Shown piece after piece: positions 32,219-42,288 of a DNA stretch of 64,000 bases (its first letter is position 1; the number at the start of each line of letters is the position of its first letter). The position numbers and the translations under genes were made by a program. Source of the stretch: Kineobactrum salinum (GTDB lineage: Bacteria > Pseudomonadota > Gammaproteobacteria > Pseudomonadales > Halieaceae). The notes under the pieces were generated by a model. That model was not told where the DNA came from and ran no database searches. It was given only the letters and a program-made list of their open reading frames with translations. The stretch covers positions 2,170,001-2,234,000 of the forward strand of contig NZ_CP048711.1 of NCBI RefSeq assembly GCF_010669285.1, in the 5' to 3' direction.

Positions 32219-33680
32219 GGCCTTTCCCCAGACAGGCCATCAACTCGGCTTTCAGTGCCTGCCGCGCCGTTGCAAGTTGTTGGGTGATTTGTTGGTATTC
32301 GGCCATCAGCTCGTCGGGATCGCCGTGATTAACCTCCACTTCGTGGGAGTTCTTAGAATCCAGGTTGTAATTGCGATTGGTAATCTCTTTGGCACTGACT
32401 TTCCAGGCGTGTTCGGTGGTTTTTCGGCCACGACGGCTGGCACCGCCCCACCATTTTTTCTCGCGCTCGAATTCACCGATGGTGAGAGGTTTGGAGCGGG
32501 AATAGGACTTGTAGCCTTCCGGGTAGGGGTGCTCGAAGAACCAGACATCTTTCGTCGGGCCGCCTTTCTCAAAAAAGAGGATATTGGTGGCGATGCCGGT
32601 GTAGGGGCTGAACACGCCCTTGGGCAGGCGCACGATGGTATGCAGGTTGAATTCTTCCAGTAGTTCACGCTTGAGGGTAGTCTTGACGCCTTCGCCGAAA
32701 AGAAAGCCATCGGGCAATACTACCGCTGCGCGTCCGCCGTCGTGTTTGAGCAGGTGCTTGATCAGCGCCATAAACAGATCCGTGGTTTCGCGGGTCTGGT
32801 ACTTCTTGAGGAAGTTTTTCTCGATGCCGTCTTCTTCCATGCCGCCGAAGGGCGGGTTGGTGATGATGACATCGACACGGTCTTTGGGGCCGTAGTCTTT
32901 CAGTGGCCGGGCCAGGGTGTTGTCGTGGCGGATATTGGTGGGCACTTCGATGCCGTGCAGCATCATGTTGGTCATGGCCAGCATATGGGGCAAGGGTTTC
33001 TTTTCCACGCCGTGAATGCTCTGTTGCATTCGTTTGTCGTCTTGCGGGTTTTTGACCTGCTTTTTCAGGTGTTCGATGGAGCAGGTGAGAAAACCGCCGG
33101 TGCCGCAGGCCGGGTCGAGGATCTTTTCGCCCAGTTGAGGGTTGATGATATCCACCATGAACTGGGTGACGGCGCGGGGCGTGTAGTATTCACCGGCGTT
33201 GCCGGCGGATTGCAGGTCTGCGAGAATTTTCTCGTAGATGTCGTTGAACAGATGACGATCGGTGGAAGAGTTGAAATCTACGTCTTCTTCAATGGTGTTG
33301 ATGACCTGGCGCAGCAGAGTGCCGGATTTCATGTAGTTGTAGGCGTCTTCAAATACTGAACCGACAACACGGCCATGTGGTGGCACACCGGCCTTGGTAG
33401 CCAGTCCTTTGAGAGAGGGAAACAGGTCATTGTTGACGAAGTCGATTAGCTCTTCACCGGTGATGCCTTCCGGGTCCTTGGCCCAGTTGCTCCAACGGAA
33501 GCGGCTTTGCAATGGTGACTTGTAACCCTTGACGGTGAATTTCCATTCCTGCTCCTTGTCATCGAAGATTTTTAGGAACAGCAGCCAGCAGATCTGGCTG
33601 ATGCGCTGGGCATCGCCGTCGACACCCACGTCCTTGCGCATGATGTCCTGAATCGATTTGATAAGAGTAGCAAGCGGCAT
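32211..33680 (-). CDS. hsdM: Type I DNA methyltransferase subunit HsdM
   Basis: N6-adenine methyltransferase subunit that protects host sites and completes the restriction complex. An N-terminal HsdM helical domain (LIKSIQDIMRKDVGVDGDAQRISQICWLLFLKIFDD) is followed by the SAM-binding motif DPACGTGGFL and the catalytic NPPFGGMEEDG. 489 residues. The start follows the hsdR stop by 3 bp, and its end overlaps hsdS by 8 bp, so the subunits are translationally coupled. All key motifs are intact. Confidence 0.95.
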   Translation of the reverse strand: MPLATLIKSIQDIMRKDVGVDGDAQRISQICWLLFLKIFDDKEQEWKFTVKGYKSPLQSRFRWSNWAKDPEGITGEELIDFVNNDLFPSLKGLATKAGVPPHGRVVGSVFEDAYNYMKSGTLLRQVINTIEEDVDFNSSTDRHLFNDIYEKILADLQSAGNAGEYYTPRAVTQFMVDIINPQLGEKILDPACGTGGFLTCSIEHLKKQVKNPQDDKRMQQSIHGVEKKPLPHMLAMTNMMLHGIEVPTNIRHDNTLARPLKDYGPKDRVDVIITNPPFGGMEEDGIEKNFLKKYQTRETTDLFMALIKHLLKHDGGRAAVVLPDGFLFGEGVKTTLKRELLEEFNLHTIVRLPKGVFSPYTGIATNILFFEKGGPTKDVWFFEHPYPEGYKSYSRSKPLTIGEFEREKKWWGGASRRGRKTTEHAWKVSAKEITNRNYNLDSKNSHEVEVNHGDPDELMAEYQQITQQLATARQALKAELMACLGKGHE

Positions 33681-33683
33681 TCG

Positions 33684-36083
33684 TTAATCCTGTTTGAAAT
33701 CATAAATGGCCTGTTCCAGCTCCAGAACGGCCTGTTGGTATTGGTCGTTGCCACCGAAGGCGCGGATCAATTCAATAGGGGTACCAATCTGACAGAAGGG
33801 AGCGATGGTGAGTATCTGGGTTTCTTCGATGGCGGCAACGCCCTCGTCGGCGTATTTGTCGAGCAGGGCCCGCATCACCTGCTGAGCCTGTTCGCTGTAT
33901 TTGGTGAAATAGTTGCGTTTTTTGACCTGTTCGACCCGCTCTTTGCGGGTCAGTGGCGGTTGATCCCAGGCCACGTGACAGAGTAGATCGAAGGGGCCGA
34001 AAATTTTCCCGGATTGTTTGCCGACCTCCTCAGCCAGAGCATCGAAGAAGACGCCCTGCTCAGCCAGCTCTTCGATGATGGCCTGTTTTTTCTCGGCCTG
34101 GCTCCATTTGCGCAGAAAGTCGTCCAGGGAGGCATATTCCCTTGCCAGAATCTTGCGAGTGTAGTCTTTCAGGGACTCGGTGATCAGTTTGCCGTTGGCA
34201 TCGAAATACTGCACGCGCTCGGCGACGACTTTGACTTCGACATTGGCGACGACATAGCGGCGTACACCACCTTCCTCTTCGCCGGGTTCTGATATTCCTC
34301 CTTCCCAGGGTGATTCTCCCGGTTCGGGATAGGTAACGCCTTCCTGGTTGTCACCTTCAGTTTCTGCATCGTCTTGCTCATCTGGTGGCACGGGAGATTC
34401 ATCGTCTTTCGGTTCGTAGATTTGTACCGGGTCGCCGTCAAAGGCCGGATCGGCAAACAATTCGGTGGCTTTCTTGAAGTCGAGGATGGTGAAGTAGTAC
34501 TTGTCGAAATCTTCGTTGATGCGGGTGCCGCGACCGATGATCTGCTTGAATTCGGTCATGGACTGGATGCGTTGGTCGAGCACGATCAGTTTACACGTCT
34601 GGGCATCCACGCCGGTGGTCATCAGTTTGGAGGTGGTGGCGATCACCGGGTAGGTGCTTTCCGGGAAGATGAAGTTTTCCAGCTCCTGCTTGCCCTCTTC
34701 GTTATCGCCGGTGATACGCATGACGTATTTGCTGTTCTGTGCCACCAGGTCGGCGTTTTCGTTGACCAGGGCCTGACGCATGCGCTCGGCGTGGTCGATG
34801 TTGTCGCAAAAGACGATGGTCTTGTCGAAACGATTGGTGGCTTTGAGGAAATCGCTGACTTTTTTGGCCACTCTATGGGTTCGTTTTTCCAGCACCAGGT
34901 TGCGGTCGAAGTCGCGCTGGTTGTAGATGCGGTCTTCGATCTCATTGCCGTGCTTGTCGACCATGCCTTTGTCGGGGCGCCAGCCGGTGAGGTCCTTGTC
35001 CAGATCGATGCGCACGACCTTGTAGGGCGCTAGAAAGCCGTCTTCGATACCCTGACGCAGTGAATAGGTATAGATGGGCTCGCCAAAGTAATCGATATTG
35101 GAAACCCCTTTGGTTTCTTTGGGAGTCGCCGTAAGGCCGATCTGAGTGGCGGAACTGAAGTATTCCAGAATCTCGCGCCAGGCGGAATCAGCGGCGGAAC
35201 TGCCCCGGTGACATTCGTCGATGATGATCAAGTCGAAGAAATCCGGGCTGAACTGTTTGTAGATGTTTTGTTCTTCTTCGGTACCAGTGACAGCCTGATA
35301 GAGCGAGAGGTAGATTTCATACGACTTGTTGGCCTGCCGCTTCTGGATCTTGGTCATGGCTGAGCCGAAGGGTTTGAAGTCGTTGGTCATGGTCTGATCG
35401 ACGAGGATGTTGCGGTCCGCCAAAAACAGGATGCGTTTTTTGGCACGGGACTTCCACAGGCGCCAGATGATCTGAAACGCCGTATAGGTTTTGCCAGTAC
35501 CCGTGGCCATGACCAGCAAAATGCGCTGCTGGCCCTTGGCAATCGCCTCGATGGTTTTGTTGATGGCGAGCAATTGGTAGTAGCGCGGGGATTTGTTGCT
35601 GCCGTCGCTATAGTAGTCTTGGGCGACCAACTCTTGCTGTTGCGTGGTCAAGCCTTGATGTTCTGCCCACCATCGCCATAGGGTTTCGGCGCTGGGGAAT
35701 TCATCCAGGCCAAGCTCGCGCTCAATAACGCCATCTTTGGCGATTTTGTTGTGAAACAGAAAGCCGTCGCCGTTGCTACTGAATACAAAGGGTACTTGCA
35801 GCAGTTCGGCATAGCCTAGGGCTTGCTGCATACCGTCGCCCAGGGCGTGTTTATTATCCTTGGCTTCGATGATGGCAATGGGTAGGTTTGGCTTGTGAAA
35901 CAGCACATAGTCGGCGCGTTTGTGCTTGGCACGGGTGTGCAGTTTGCCGCGCACGATGATGCGTCCATTGGTGAGGGAGAATTCCTCCCGTACCTGAGTG
36001 GCGATGTCCCATTCCGCCTGCTCCAGGGCAGGGGTGATGAATTTGGTGCAGATATCCCTTTCCGACAGGGTTTTCTTGTTCAT
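33684..36083 (-). CDS. hsdR: Type I restriction endonuclease subunit HsdR
   Basis: ATP-dependent translocase and nuclease of the restriction complex. The N-terminal PD-(D/E)XK nuclease shows [24 protein letters not shown], with D, E and K in place, and [10 protein letters not shown] downstream. The helicase has Walker [30 protein letters not shown] (DEAD/H box) and the motif VI region [12 protein letters not shown]. The C-terminal segment ([26 protein letters not shown]) fits the EcoEI-type R-subunit C-terminal domain. 799 residues, no visible damage. It overlaps the upstream AlbA_4 gene by 4 bp (ATGA). Confidence 0.94.
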   Translation of the reverse strand: MNKKTLSERDICTKFITPALEQAEWDIATQVREEFSLTNGRIIVRGKLHTRAKHKRADYVLFHKPNLPIAIIEAKDNKHALGDGMQQALGYAELLQVPFVFSSNGDGFLFHNKIAKDGVIERELGLDEFPSAETLWRWWAEHQGLTTQQQELVAQDYYSDGSNKSPRYYQLLAINKTIEAIAKGQQRILLVMATGTGKTYTAFQIIWRLWKSRAKKRILFLADRNILVDQTMTNDFKPFGSAMTKIQKRQANKSYEIYLSLYQAVTGTEEEQNIYKQFSPDFFDLIIIDECHRGSSAADSAWREILEYFSSATQIGLTATPKETKGVSNIDYFGEPIYTYSLRQGIEDGFLAPYKVVRIDLDKDLTGWRPDKGMVDKHGNEIEDRIYNQRDFDRNLVLEKRTHRVAKKVSDFLKATNRFDKTIVFCDNIDHAERMRQALVNENADLVAQNSKYVMRITGDNEEGKQELENFIFPESTYPVIATTSKLMTTGVDAQTCKLIVLDQRIQSMTEFKQIIGRGTRINEDFDKYYFTILDFKKATELFADPAFDGDPVQIYEPKDDESPVPPDEQDDAETEGDNQEGVTYPEPGESPWEGGISEPGEEEGGVRRYVVANVEVKVVAERVQYFDANGKLITESLKDYTRKILAREYASLDDFLRKWSQAEKKQAIIEELAEQGVFFDALAEEVGKQSGKIFGPFDLLCHVAWDQPPLTRKERVEQVKKRNYFTKYSEQAQQVMRALLDKYADEGVAAIEETQILTIAPFCQIGTPIELIRAFGGNDQYQQAVLELEQAIYDFKQD

Positions 36084-37456
36084 CTTTTTCCCTGCTCCTC
36101 GCTTTGTAACAACCCTCTGCCCTTTTCGGTCAAGCGGTATTGCTGCAAGCGACTGTTGGGTTTATCGGGAAGGGTGTATTCGATCATCCCTTGCTCCAGC
36201 AAGCCTCGTACCCGCGCATTAAGCTTGCCGGAAATACTCTTCTGGCCAATTGCTTTGGCCAGCTCGGACTTCGATAGCGGCTCACCTGATAGCGCGTGCA
36301 GCACACGAGTCTGAATTGACTCTGGCCCCGACTCTGGCCCTGACTCTGGCCCCGACTCTGGCCCTGCTTCACCGGATATCGGCCCGGCATGGGGCATACT
36401 GAGCCGAATGAATTGGGAAGCGAAGGTGAAGGCTTCGCGTGGGTAGGCCTTCAGGATGCGAGGCATGCCGGAGCCGAGGTATTCGACCATGCCCAGGTCC
36501 TTGAATACCCGCATCAGTGTCTTGTTGCGGGGCATGGAGTAGCCGGAGAAAAACTCCTCCTGCTCCTTGCCAGGGTGGATGGCGCCGGCAGAGGTGATTT
36601 CGAGGCGGTCGTTGAAGATCTCGAATTTGGGTACCAGTTCGGTGCTGTAGTTGTTGTGAATAATGGCGTTGATGACCGCTTCGCGCAGGGCCACCGGGTT
36701 CCATAGTGGTTTCTCGATGCGTTCGCGCGGGGTGATCTGGGTGCGGACACGGTTTTCCACGTCTTCCAGTCGTTCCAGTACGCGCTTGCAGGTTTTCACC
36801 AGGCAGCAGTAGCCGTATTCCTTGCTATCGATCAGGTCGACGCGGTCATTGCCTGCGTACTTGGCGACCTGAGTGGAATTGCCGTTCTCATCGGCGAGTA
36901 GGTAGGCGGCGTAGTTGTAATCACCGTCTTCAGTGAGTAGCTCCAGGTTGGCGGCGAACTTGTCGTTCAGGGCCAACCCCGCCTCTTCGTAGTAAATTCT
37001 CAATTGGGCAAAGCTGAGGTCCTGGCGTGGTGAGCGGATGCGTGTCAGTGAGTTGCGGGTGCGGCGGGCAAATAGCTCCTCGATCATGGCGGGCGGCATG
37101 GGCTCGCTGGCACTGCCAAGGCGCATAAAGCAGCCTCTTTCCGACATGCCGTATTTGCGCAAGTAATAGGGCTTTTCCGAGCCGCTGGCCAGAATTATCT
37201 TGATGACCGGCTTGCTGTCGCGTTGCTCCAGGATCACATCGAACAGCCCCAGCGCGGAGGGCTGGATGTTGTTCTTGATCCGGTCCTTGATGGCCAGTTG
37301 CAGGGCATCGGCATCGCGGACACCAAGAGTCTGTCCATGCTTGTCGATACCGATGTAGATGATGCCGCCGTCGTGGTAATTGAGGAAGGCGACCACCTCC
37401 CGCTCCAGGCCATCGCTGAGTTCCCGCTTGTACTCAATGCGATTGGATTCTGTCAT
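36080..37456 (-). CDS. AlbA_4/Schlafen-type ATP-binding regulator in the hsd operon
   Basis: A 458-residue protein. Residues 4-110 match the AlbA_4 (divergent AAA_4, Schlafen-like) fold: [41 protein letters not shown]. The middle has the HATPase_c_4-like block [18 protein letters not shown] and later [13 protein letters not shown] linker with four copies of GPES follows (12-bp repeats at about 36316-36365) before a C-terminal winged helix-type segment ([34 protein letters not shown]). Such proteins are common companions of type I systems and are usually annotated as RecG-like or transcriptional regulators; the exact role is unknown. It overlaps both neighbours by 4 bp. Confidence 0.85.
   Translation of the reverse strand: MTESNRIEYKRELSDGLEREVVAFLNYHDGGIIYIGIDKHGQTLGVRDADALQLAIKDRIKNNIQPSALGLFDVILEQRDSKPVIKIILASGSEKPYYLRKYGMSERGCFMRLGSASEPMPPAMIEELFARRTRNSLTRIRSPRQDLSFAQLRIYYEEAGLALNDKFAANLELLTEDGDYNYAAYLLADENGNSTQVAKYAGNDRVDLIDSKEYGYCCLVKTCKRVLERLEDVENRVRTQITPRERIEKPLWNPVALREAVINAIIHNNYSTELVPKFEIFNDRLEITSAGAIHPGKEQEEFFSGYSMPRNKTLMRVFKDLGMVEYLGSGMPRILKAYPREAFTFASQFIRLSMPHAGPISGEAGPESGPESGPESGPESIQTRVLHALSGEPLSKSELAKAIGQKSISGKLNARVRGLLEQGMIEYTLPDKPNSRLQQYRLTEKGRGLLQSEEQGKR
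36316..36366 (-). repeat. In-frame 12-bp tandem repeat in the AlbA_4 gene
   Basis: Four tandem 12-bp units (plus strand GACTCTGGCCCC/T) encode Gly-Pro-Glu-Ser four times in the linker between the ATPase-like part and the C-terminal helix-turn-helix. The unit length is a multiple of three, so slippage would change linker length without breaking the frame. Confidence 0.8.
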
Positions 37457-37659
37457 GCGCTGTTGTCTTTCTTGTCCGAACCCTCATCGGCACCACCGGC
37501 CCGCACCCACTCGTCGATCTCGGATAGCTGGAACTTCCACAAGCGTCCCACTTTGTGGGCCGGTAAACCTTTGCTTTCTCGCCAGCGGTAGACCGTGTCT
37601 TTCACTATGCCCAGGTGCTGGGCAACTTGCTCGGCGGTGACCCAGGGTTCGGCTGTCAC
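37453..37659 (-). CDS. Small excisionase-like HTH protein
   Basis: A 68-residue DNA-binding protein of the HTH_17/excisionase type: WVTAEQVAQHLGIVKDTVYRWRESKGLPAHKVGRLWKFQLSEIDEWVRAG. It starts at GTG 37659 behind a GGGGGA ribosome binding site and overlaps the AlbA_4 gene by 4 bp, so it is first in the hsd operon. Just upstream a short direct repeat (AACGATT twice within 17 bp, 37687-37707) could be an operator. Role inferred: control of the restriction operon, possibly autoregulation. It could also be a former phage or island excisionase. Confidence 0.85.
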   Translation of the reverse strand: MTAEPWVTAEQVAQHLGIVKDTVYRWRESKGLPAHKVGRLWKFQLSEIDEWVRAGGADEGSDKKDNSA

Positions 37660-37819
37660 GGTATCGGTCCCCCCATGGAATAAACCAAAATCGTTCTTAA
37701 TCGTTGGAAATCTATCAGACTCTGGACAGAGGTGTCACGGATTATTGCAGATGAGGCTGTAATGGTTCGATCCAGCGGCTCTACTCAGAAGGGATACATG
37801 GTCTTTGATAGAACCGTAC

Positions 37820-39190
37820 TTATTTCCCAATACAAAAACTGGAAAAAATCTCCCCCAACAACTCATCACTGGTCACCACCCCGGTAATCTCCCCCAGCGC
37901 ATTCTGGCAGTAGCGCAGATCCTCGGCCAGCAGCTCTCCGGCGCCGGTGGCCTGCAGTTGGGCCAGGCCGGCATCCAGGTGCCCGGCGGCCTGTTGCAGG
38001 GCCAGCAGGTGGCGGCGGCGGGCGCTGAATGTACTGCCAGCCTCGTCGCGGTAGCCCATGGCGTCCTTCAGGTGCTGGCGCAACAGCTCCAGGCCCTCGC
38101 CAGTGGTGGCGGACAGGCGAATTACGGTGTTGCCGTCATGGTTTGCGACCTGTGGAGGTTGCGCTACCAGGTCGCACTTGTTGTGGATGATGGTGACCGG
38201 GGTGGCTGGATTGAACTGGAATTCTTCTCCCCTACTGAGGGTTGCCGGGGGGGCACTGGTATCGTCGGTGCTGGCGTCCACCACCAGCAGGACGCGGTCG
38301 GCCGAGGCCAGTTCCTGCCAGGCGCGGCGAATGCCCTCCCGCTCCACCTCGTCGCCGCTGTCGCGCAGGCCGGCGGTGTCGACGATGTGCAGCGGCATGC
38401 CGTCGATCTGGATATGTTCGCGCAGTACGTCTCGGGTGGTGCCCTCGATGGCGGTGACGATCGCGCTATCCTGTCCCGACAGCGCGTTCAGCAGGCTGGA
38501 CTTGCCGGCGTTGGGTTTGCCGGCGATGACCAGTTTCATGCCTTCCTGCAACAGGCTGCCCTGGCGGGCCTGGGCCAGTACGTCCTGCAGCTGGCGGGAC
38601 AGGGCCTGCAATTGTTCGGTGACGTGACCGTCGGCTAGGAAGTCGATTTCCTCTTCGGGAAAGTCGATGGCCGCCTCGACGTAAACGCGCAGCCGGGTAA
38701 CGGCTTCGACCAGCTCGTGGATCTTGCGGGAGAAGGCGCCCTGCAGGGAGTGGCCGGCGTTGCGGGCGGCCTGTTCCGTGCTGCTGTTGATCAGGTCGGC
38801 GATGGCCTCGGCCTGGGCCAGGTCCAGTTTGCCGTTGAGGAAGGCGCGCTCGGAGAATTCCCCGGGCCGCGCCGGCCTGGCGCCGCGGCCCAGGCAGGCC
38901 TGAAGCAACAGGTCCATCACCACCGGGCCGCCGTGTCCCTGCAGCTCTACTACATCCTCTCCGGTAAAGGAGTTCGGGGCAGGAAAATACAGGGCGATGC
39001 CGCTGTCGACGACATCGTCGTCGTGATCCAGGAAGTTGCTGAAATGGGCCTGCCGCGGCTGCAGTTCGCGCCCCGCGGTGAGTTCACCGATCTGCCGCGC
39101 CGCGGGCCCGGACAGGCGCACGATGCCGATGCCGCCGCGCCCGGGGGCGGTGGCAACGGCGGCTATGGTATCGCCATCGAGGAGTGTCAT
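37820..39190 (-). CDS. mnmE: tRNA modification GTPase MnmE
   Basis: GTPase partner of MnmG in cmnm5U34 formation. Features in order are the N-terminal tetrahydrofolate-binding domain ([22 protein letters not shown]), the helical domain, the G domain with [31 protein letters not shown] and NKCD, and the C-terminal FCIGK with the conserved cysteine. 456 residues against 454 in E. coli. It follows yidC by 43 bp. Its usual downstream neighbour mnmG is displaced by the restriction island. Confidence 0.96.
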   Translation of the reverse strand: MTLLDGDTIAAVATAPGRGGIGIVRLSGPAARQIGELTAGRELQPRQAHFSNFLDHDDDVVDSGIALYFPAPNSFTGEDVVELQGHGGPVVMDLLLQACLGRGARPARPGEFSERAFLNGKLDLAQAEAIADLINSSTEQAARNAGHSLQGAFSRKIHELVEAVTRLRVYVEAAIDFPEEEIDFLADGHVTEQLQALSRQLQDVLAQARQGSLLQEGMKLVIAGKPNAGKSSLLNALSGQDSAIVTAIEGTTRDVLREHIQIDGMPLHIVDTAGLRDSGDEVEREGIRRAWQELASADRVLLVVDASTDDTSAPPATLSRGEEFQFNPATPVTIIHNKCDLVAQPPQVANHDGNTVIRLSATTGEGLELLRQHLKDAMGYRDEAGSTFSARRRHLLALQQAAGHLDAGLAQLQATGAGELLAEDLRYCQNALGEITGVVTSDELLGEIFSSFCIGK

Positions 39191-39233
39191 CTGCCAATTA
39201 TACCTGGCCGGGCCGGTTGCGGCAGGCGGGGGC

Positions 39234-40944
39234 TCAGGCCTTGGCGGCGCGTTTTTCTATCTGACGGGTGATGATGTACTGCTGGCCCATGGACAGCAGG
39301 TTGTTGACCACCCAGTACAGAACCAGGCCGGCCGGGAACCAGAGAAAGAAGAAGGTGAAGATCACCGGCAGGAATTGCATGATCTTGGCCTGCATCGGGT
39401 CCGGTGGTGGCGGGTTGAGTTTCTGCATGAACCACATGCTCGCGCCCATCAACAGGGGCAGCACAAAGTAAGGGTCCATTACCGACAGGTCATCGATCCA
39501 GAGCATGAAGGGGGCGTGCCGCAGTTCCACGCTTTCCATCAATACCCAGTACAGCGCGATGAACACCGGCATCTGCACCAGAATCGGCAGGCAGCCCCCA
39601 TGGGATTGATTTTTTCCTTGCGGTACAGCTCCATCATGGCCTGGGATTGCTTCTGCTTGTCGTCCCCGTACTGTTCGCGGATGTCCTGCATTTTGGGAGC
39701 GACCCGGCGCATGTTCGCCATCGACCGGTAGCTGGTGGCGGACAGCTTGAAGAAGGCGGCCTTGATCAGCACGGTCAGCAGGATGATAGCCACACCCCAG
39801 TTGCCCACCAACGCATGGATCTTGGTGAGCAGCCAGAACAAGGGCTGGGCAATCCACCACAGCCAGCCATAGTCCACGCTCAGATCCAGATACGGAGAGA
39901 TCGCTTCCAGTCGGTACTGGTCCTTGGGGCCGGCGTAGAAACCGGCCTGGACGCTGCCGGACTGGCCGGGATCCAGGGTCAGTGCCGGACTGGTAAAGCC
40001 AGCGATGTTGTAGCCGCCGGAGGTCACCCGGGTGCTGTAGGTATGGGTCTGGTCCGGATTGGGAATCCAGGCACTGAGAAAGTAGTGCTGGATCATCGCG
40101 ATCCAGCCGCCGGGCAACTGCTTGCGGAAGGGTTCTTCGCGCATGTCGTCAAAACTGAACTTGGTGAAGCGTTCGTCGGGCTGGGTGATGGCAGCCCCGA
40201 GGAAGGGTTGCAGACCCATCCCGGAGGCATCGGGGTTGGGTGGTTCGCTGCTGTCCCGTTTTATCTGGCCAAACAGATTGGCCTGCCAGCGCTGCTCGCT
40301 GTTGTTTTCCACCAGGAAACTGACCTTGACCAGATAGTTTCCGCGGTCAAAGCTGTAGCGCTTGGTGACCTTGACCCCGTTCGAGCCCACCCAGGACAGA
40401 TCCACGTTCAGGCTCTCCTGACCGGGTTCCAGGGTATAGTGACTGGCACTGGCGGTGTAGCGCGCGCGCGTGTCGCTGTCGACGCCGTCGGGACCGATCA
40501 GGCCGCTCTGGGCCACATAGGTGCGCTGCTCATTCTGTTCCAGCAGGACGAAGGGCTGGTCCGGTTGGTCTATTTGTTCCAGGTGTTCGGGCAGCGCCAG
40601 TTCGATGATGTCGCCCCCTGCAGGTCTATCGCCAATTGCAGTACATCAGTGTGTACCAGGACGATCCGATCGGGGTTGACCGACGGGCTTTCGTCCGACG
40701 CGACATCGGTTCTGTCGGTTCCGGTCGGGGCGGGTGGCAAATCCTCGCTGGCCGGGCTGGCTGTAGTATCGCCGGTTTGTTCTGGCAGCTGCGGCGCAGC
40801 CGGCAGCTCCGCACCTGCTATCAGGCGGGTGGTGGACTGCGCGGTGGAAGCGGATTTCTCGTCCTTGAAGGCCACCCATTCCGTCAGCAGCATAAACGAG
40901 AGCACGGCAAAGGCGCCGATGAGCAGTGTGCGTTGCAAATCCAT
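39234..40944 (-). CDS. yidC: Membrane protein insertase YidC, broken by two apparent frameshifts
   Basis: Essential insertase of inner-membrane proteins. The N-terminal membrane anchor ([20 protein letters not shown]), the periplasmic domain, and the C-terminal five-helix core ([54 protein letters not shown] ... [16 protein letters not shown]) are all present but in three frames. The breaks are at about 40615 (five G where six restore [17 protein letters not shown]) and about 39598 (again five G where six restore [12 protein letters not shown]). With both bases added the gene is exactly 570 codons plus stop. Since yidC is essential and both breaks are in G runs, the gene is almost certainly intact in the cell. 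Start ATG 40944, 2 bp after the yidD stop. Confidence 0.93.
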
Positions 40945-40946
40945 AG

Positions 40947-41189
40947 TCAATCGTCAGCAATTGCGTGAGTGTGGGTACAGTGAGGTACCGGGTCCAGGCC
41001 GCCTTCGTGCCAGGGGTGGCATTTTGCGAGGCGTCTGAGTGTCAGGTAAACCCCTTTGGGGGTACCGTGATAGCGGATTGCGTCCTGGGCGTATTCAGAA
41101 CAGCTGGGGTAAAACCGGCAATGATTGCCCAGCACCGGGCTGAGACAGTAGCGATAGATGGCAATGAGGAAAATACAGAATCGTTGCAT
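40947..41189 (-). CDS. yidD: Membrane protein insertion efficiency factor YidD
   Basis: An 80-residue protein with the YidD pattern: RFCIFLIAIYRYCLSPVLGNHCRFYPSCSEYAQDAIRYHG and the three cysteines, ending in CHPWHEGGLDPVP. It sits between rnpA and yidC as in most bacteria and assists YidC-dependent insertion. ATG 41189 overlaps the rnpA stop by one base (TGATG); a frame extension to 41243 lies inside rnpA and is unlikely. Confidence 0.94.
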   Translation of the reverse strand: MQRFCIFLIAIYRYCLSPVLGNHCRFYPSCSEYAQDAIRYHGTPKGVYLTLRRLAKCHPWHEGGLDPVPHCTHTHAIADD

Positions 41190-41593
41190 CAGGAATCCCG
41201 GTCCGCGTCTGGTTTGGCGGCGAACCGCGCCAGCCTGCTCCACTGCTCCTGCAGTATGACGGCCAGCTCGGCGTTGTCCAGCTGATCGATGCCCCGTCTG
41301 GCCAGTACCACCACATCCAGGCCCTGTGGTTGTTCCGGCAGCCGGCGGAACACTTCCCTGGCTATTCGCTTGATACGATTGCGCTGTACCGCCAGTCGCA
41401 CATTCTTCTTGGCAATGACCAGGCCCAGACGGTGCTCAGCTTGACAGTTGCGCTTGGCGAGCAACAACACATTGCGGTGAGAGGCCTTGGCGTCTGCGCC
41501 GTCAAATACCCGGCTGTATTGGGCCGCCGTGAGCAGGCGCCGCGATTTGCCGAACGATGCCGGACTGCGGTGCCAATCAACGCTTGCCTGCAC
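41189..41593 (-). CDS. rnpA: Ribonuclease P protein component
   Basis: Basic protein cofactor of RNase P for tRNA 5' maturation. Recognised by FGKSRRLLTAAQYSRVFD, RLGLVIAKKNVRLAVQRNRIKRIAREVFR (the RNR motif) and DVVVLARRG. 134 residues, with start region MQASVDWHRSPAS slightly longer than average. It lies 15 bp downstream of rpmH. Confidence 0.95.
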   Translation of the reverse strand: MQASVDWHRSPASFGKSRRLLTAAQYSRVFDGADAKASHRNVLLLAKRNCQAEHRLGLVIAKKNVRLAVQRNRIKRIAREVFRRLPEQPQGLDVVVLARRGIDQLDNAELAVILQEQWSRLARFAAKPDADRDS

Positions 41594-41608
41594 CGGTGAC
41601 CCGGATCA

Positions 41609-41743
41609 TCAGGCTGAGAGGCGCTTGCGGCCCTTGGCACGGCGACGGCTGAGCACCAGACGACCATTCTTGGTGGCCATGCGTGAACGGAAACCGTGGG
41701 CGCGTGCGCGTTTGATTACGCTGGGCTGAAATGTTCTTTTCAT
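41609..41743 (-). CDS. rpmH: 50S ribosomal protein L34
   Basis: A 44-residue ribosomal protein with the whole family sequence: [20 protein letters not shown], then [24 protein letters not shown]. First gene of the rpmH-rnpA-yidD-yidC-mnmE unit, divergent from dnaA across oriC. The upstream in-frame extension to 41818 is not supported. Confidence 0.97.
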   Translation of the reverse strand: MKRTFQPSVIKRARAHGFRSRMATKNGRLVLSRRRAKGRKRLSA

Positions 41744-41866
41744 GGCACTGTTCCAATAGCAGGTAATAAATAAAAGTGGGAGGCCAGTAGTCTGGCAACA
41801 CATCGTGTGGGCCGGCATTTATGACGCACACGGTTGCAGCGAGTCCGGGCCGCAAAAAGGTTGGCT

Positions 41867-41895
41867 ATTCTAGAGAAACGCAGGGGGTAATTCAA
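41867..41895 (-). promoter_or_regulatory. Sigma70 promoter of rpmH
   Basis: On the minus strand TTGAAT (41890-41895), a 17-bp spacer and TAGAAT (41867-41872) precede rpmH by about 125 bp. Good match in both boxes and spacing; activity inferred. Confidence 0.65.
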
Positions 41896-42288
41896 TGCGT
41901 AAACCGGGCTTATTTTTTCGTGTGCAGCAGGGGGTTTTTGGGGGAGCTTTCAGGAGCGTTGATCCACGGACGCCAGACCCTGTGGGGCCGTGCTTTGCAG
42001 CCATCCACACACAGATTTTCAAAAAGATATTAACAGTTTATCCACAGGTTGGGTTATTCAATGGCTGTGTTTGATCGCCTGTACAAAATTCAGGCGGTTG
42101 TAACATAAGCTATTGAAAATAAAAGATATTAAATTTAAAGATATTTTTGCAAGAAGTGTGGATAACTCGGATATGGGGGAGTATCATCCTTCCTCCGGCA
42201 TGGAAGAGTGCCGGGCAGGACAGTAGTCGTATACAAATACATTTCGTGACAAGAGCTCGACCTAACAAGGGCTCTGAAGGGGTAGGTT
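41896..42288. other. Probable oriC between rpmH and dnaA
   Basis: Two perfect DnaA boxes in opposite orientation, TTATCCACA at 42038-42046 and TGTGGATAA at 42157-42165, flank an AT-rich core. The motif AAAGATATT occurs three times (42023, 42122, 42137), two of them back to back in the most AT-rich stretch (42115-42150), which is a convincing DNA-unwinding element. ATCCACA-like half boxes appear near 41971 and 42002. Genes diverge here, rpmH leftwards and dnaA rightwards, as expected at a Pseudomonas-type origin. The dnaA promoter must also lie here. Confidence 0.85.

Noticed and set aside
36316-36366. Tandem repeats as a CRISPR-like array
   Set aside because: Units are 12 bp, contiguous and coding; there are no spacers.
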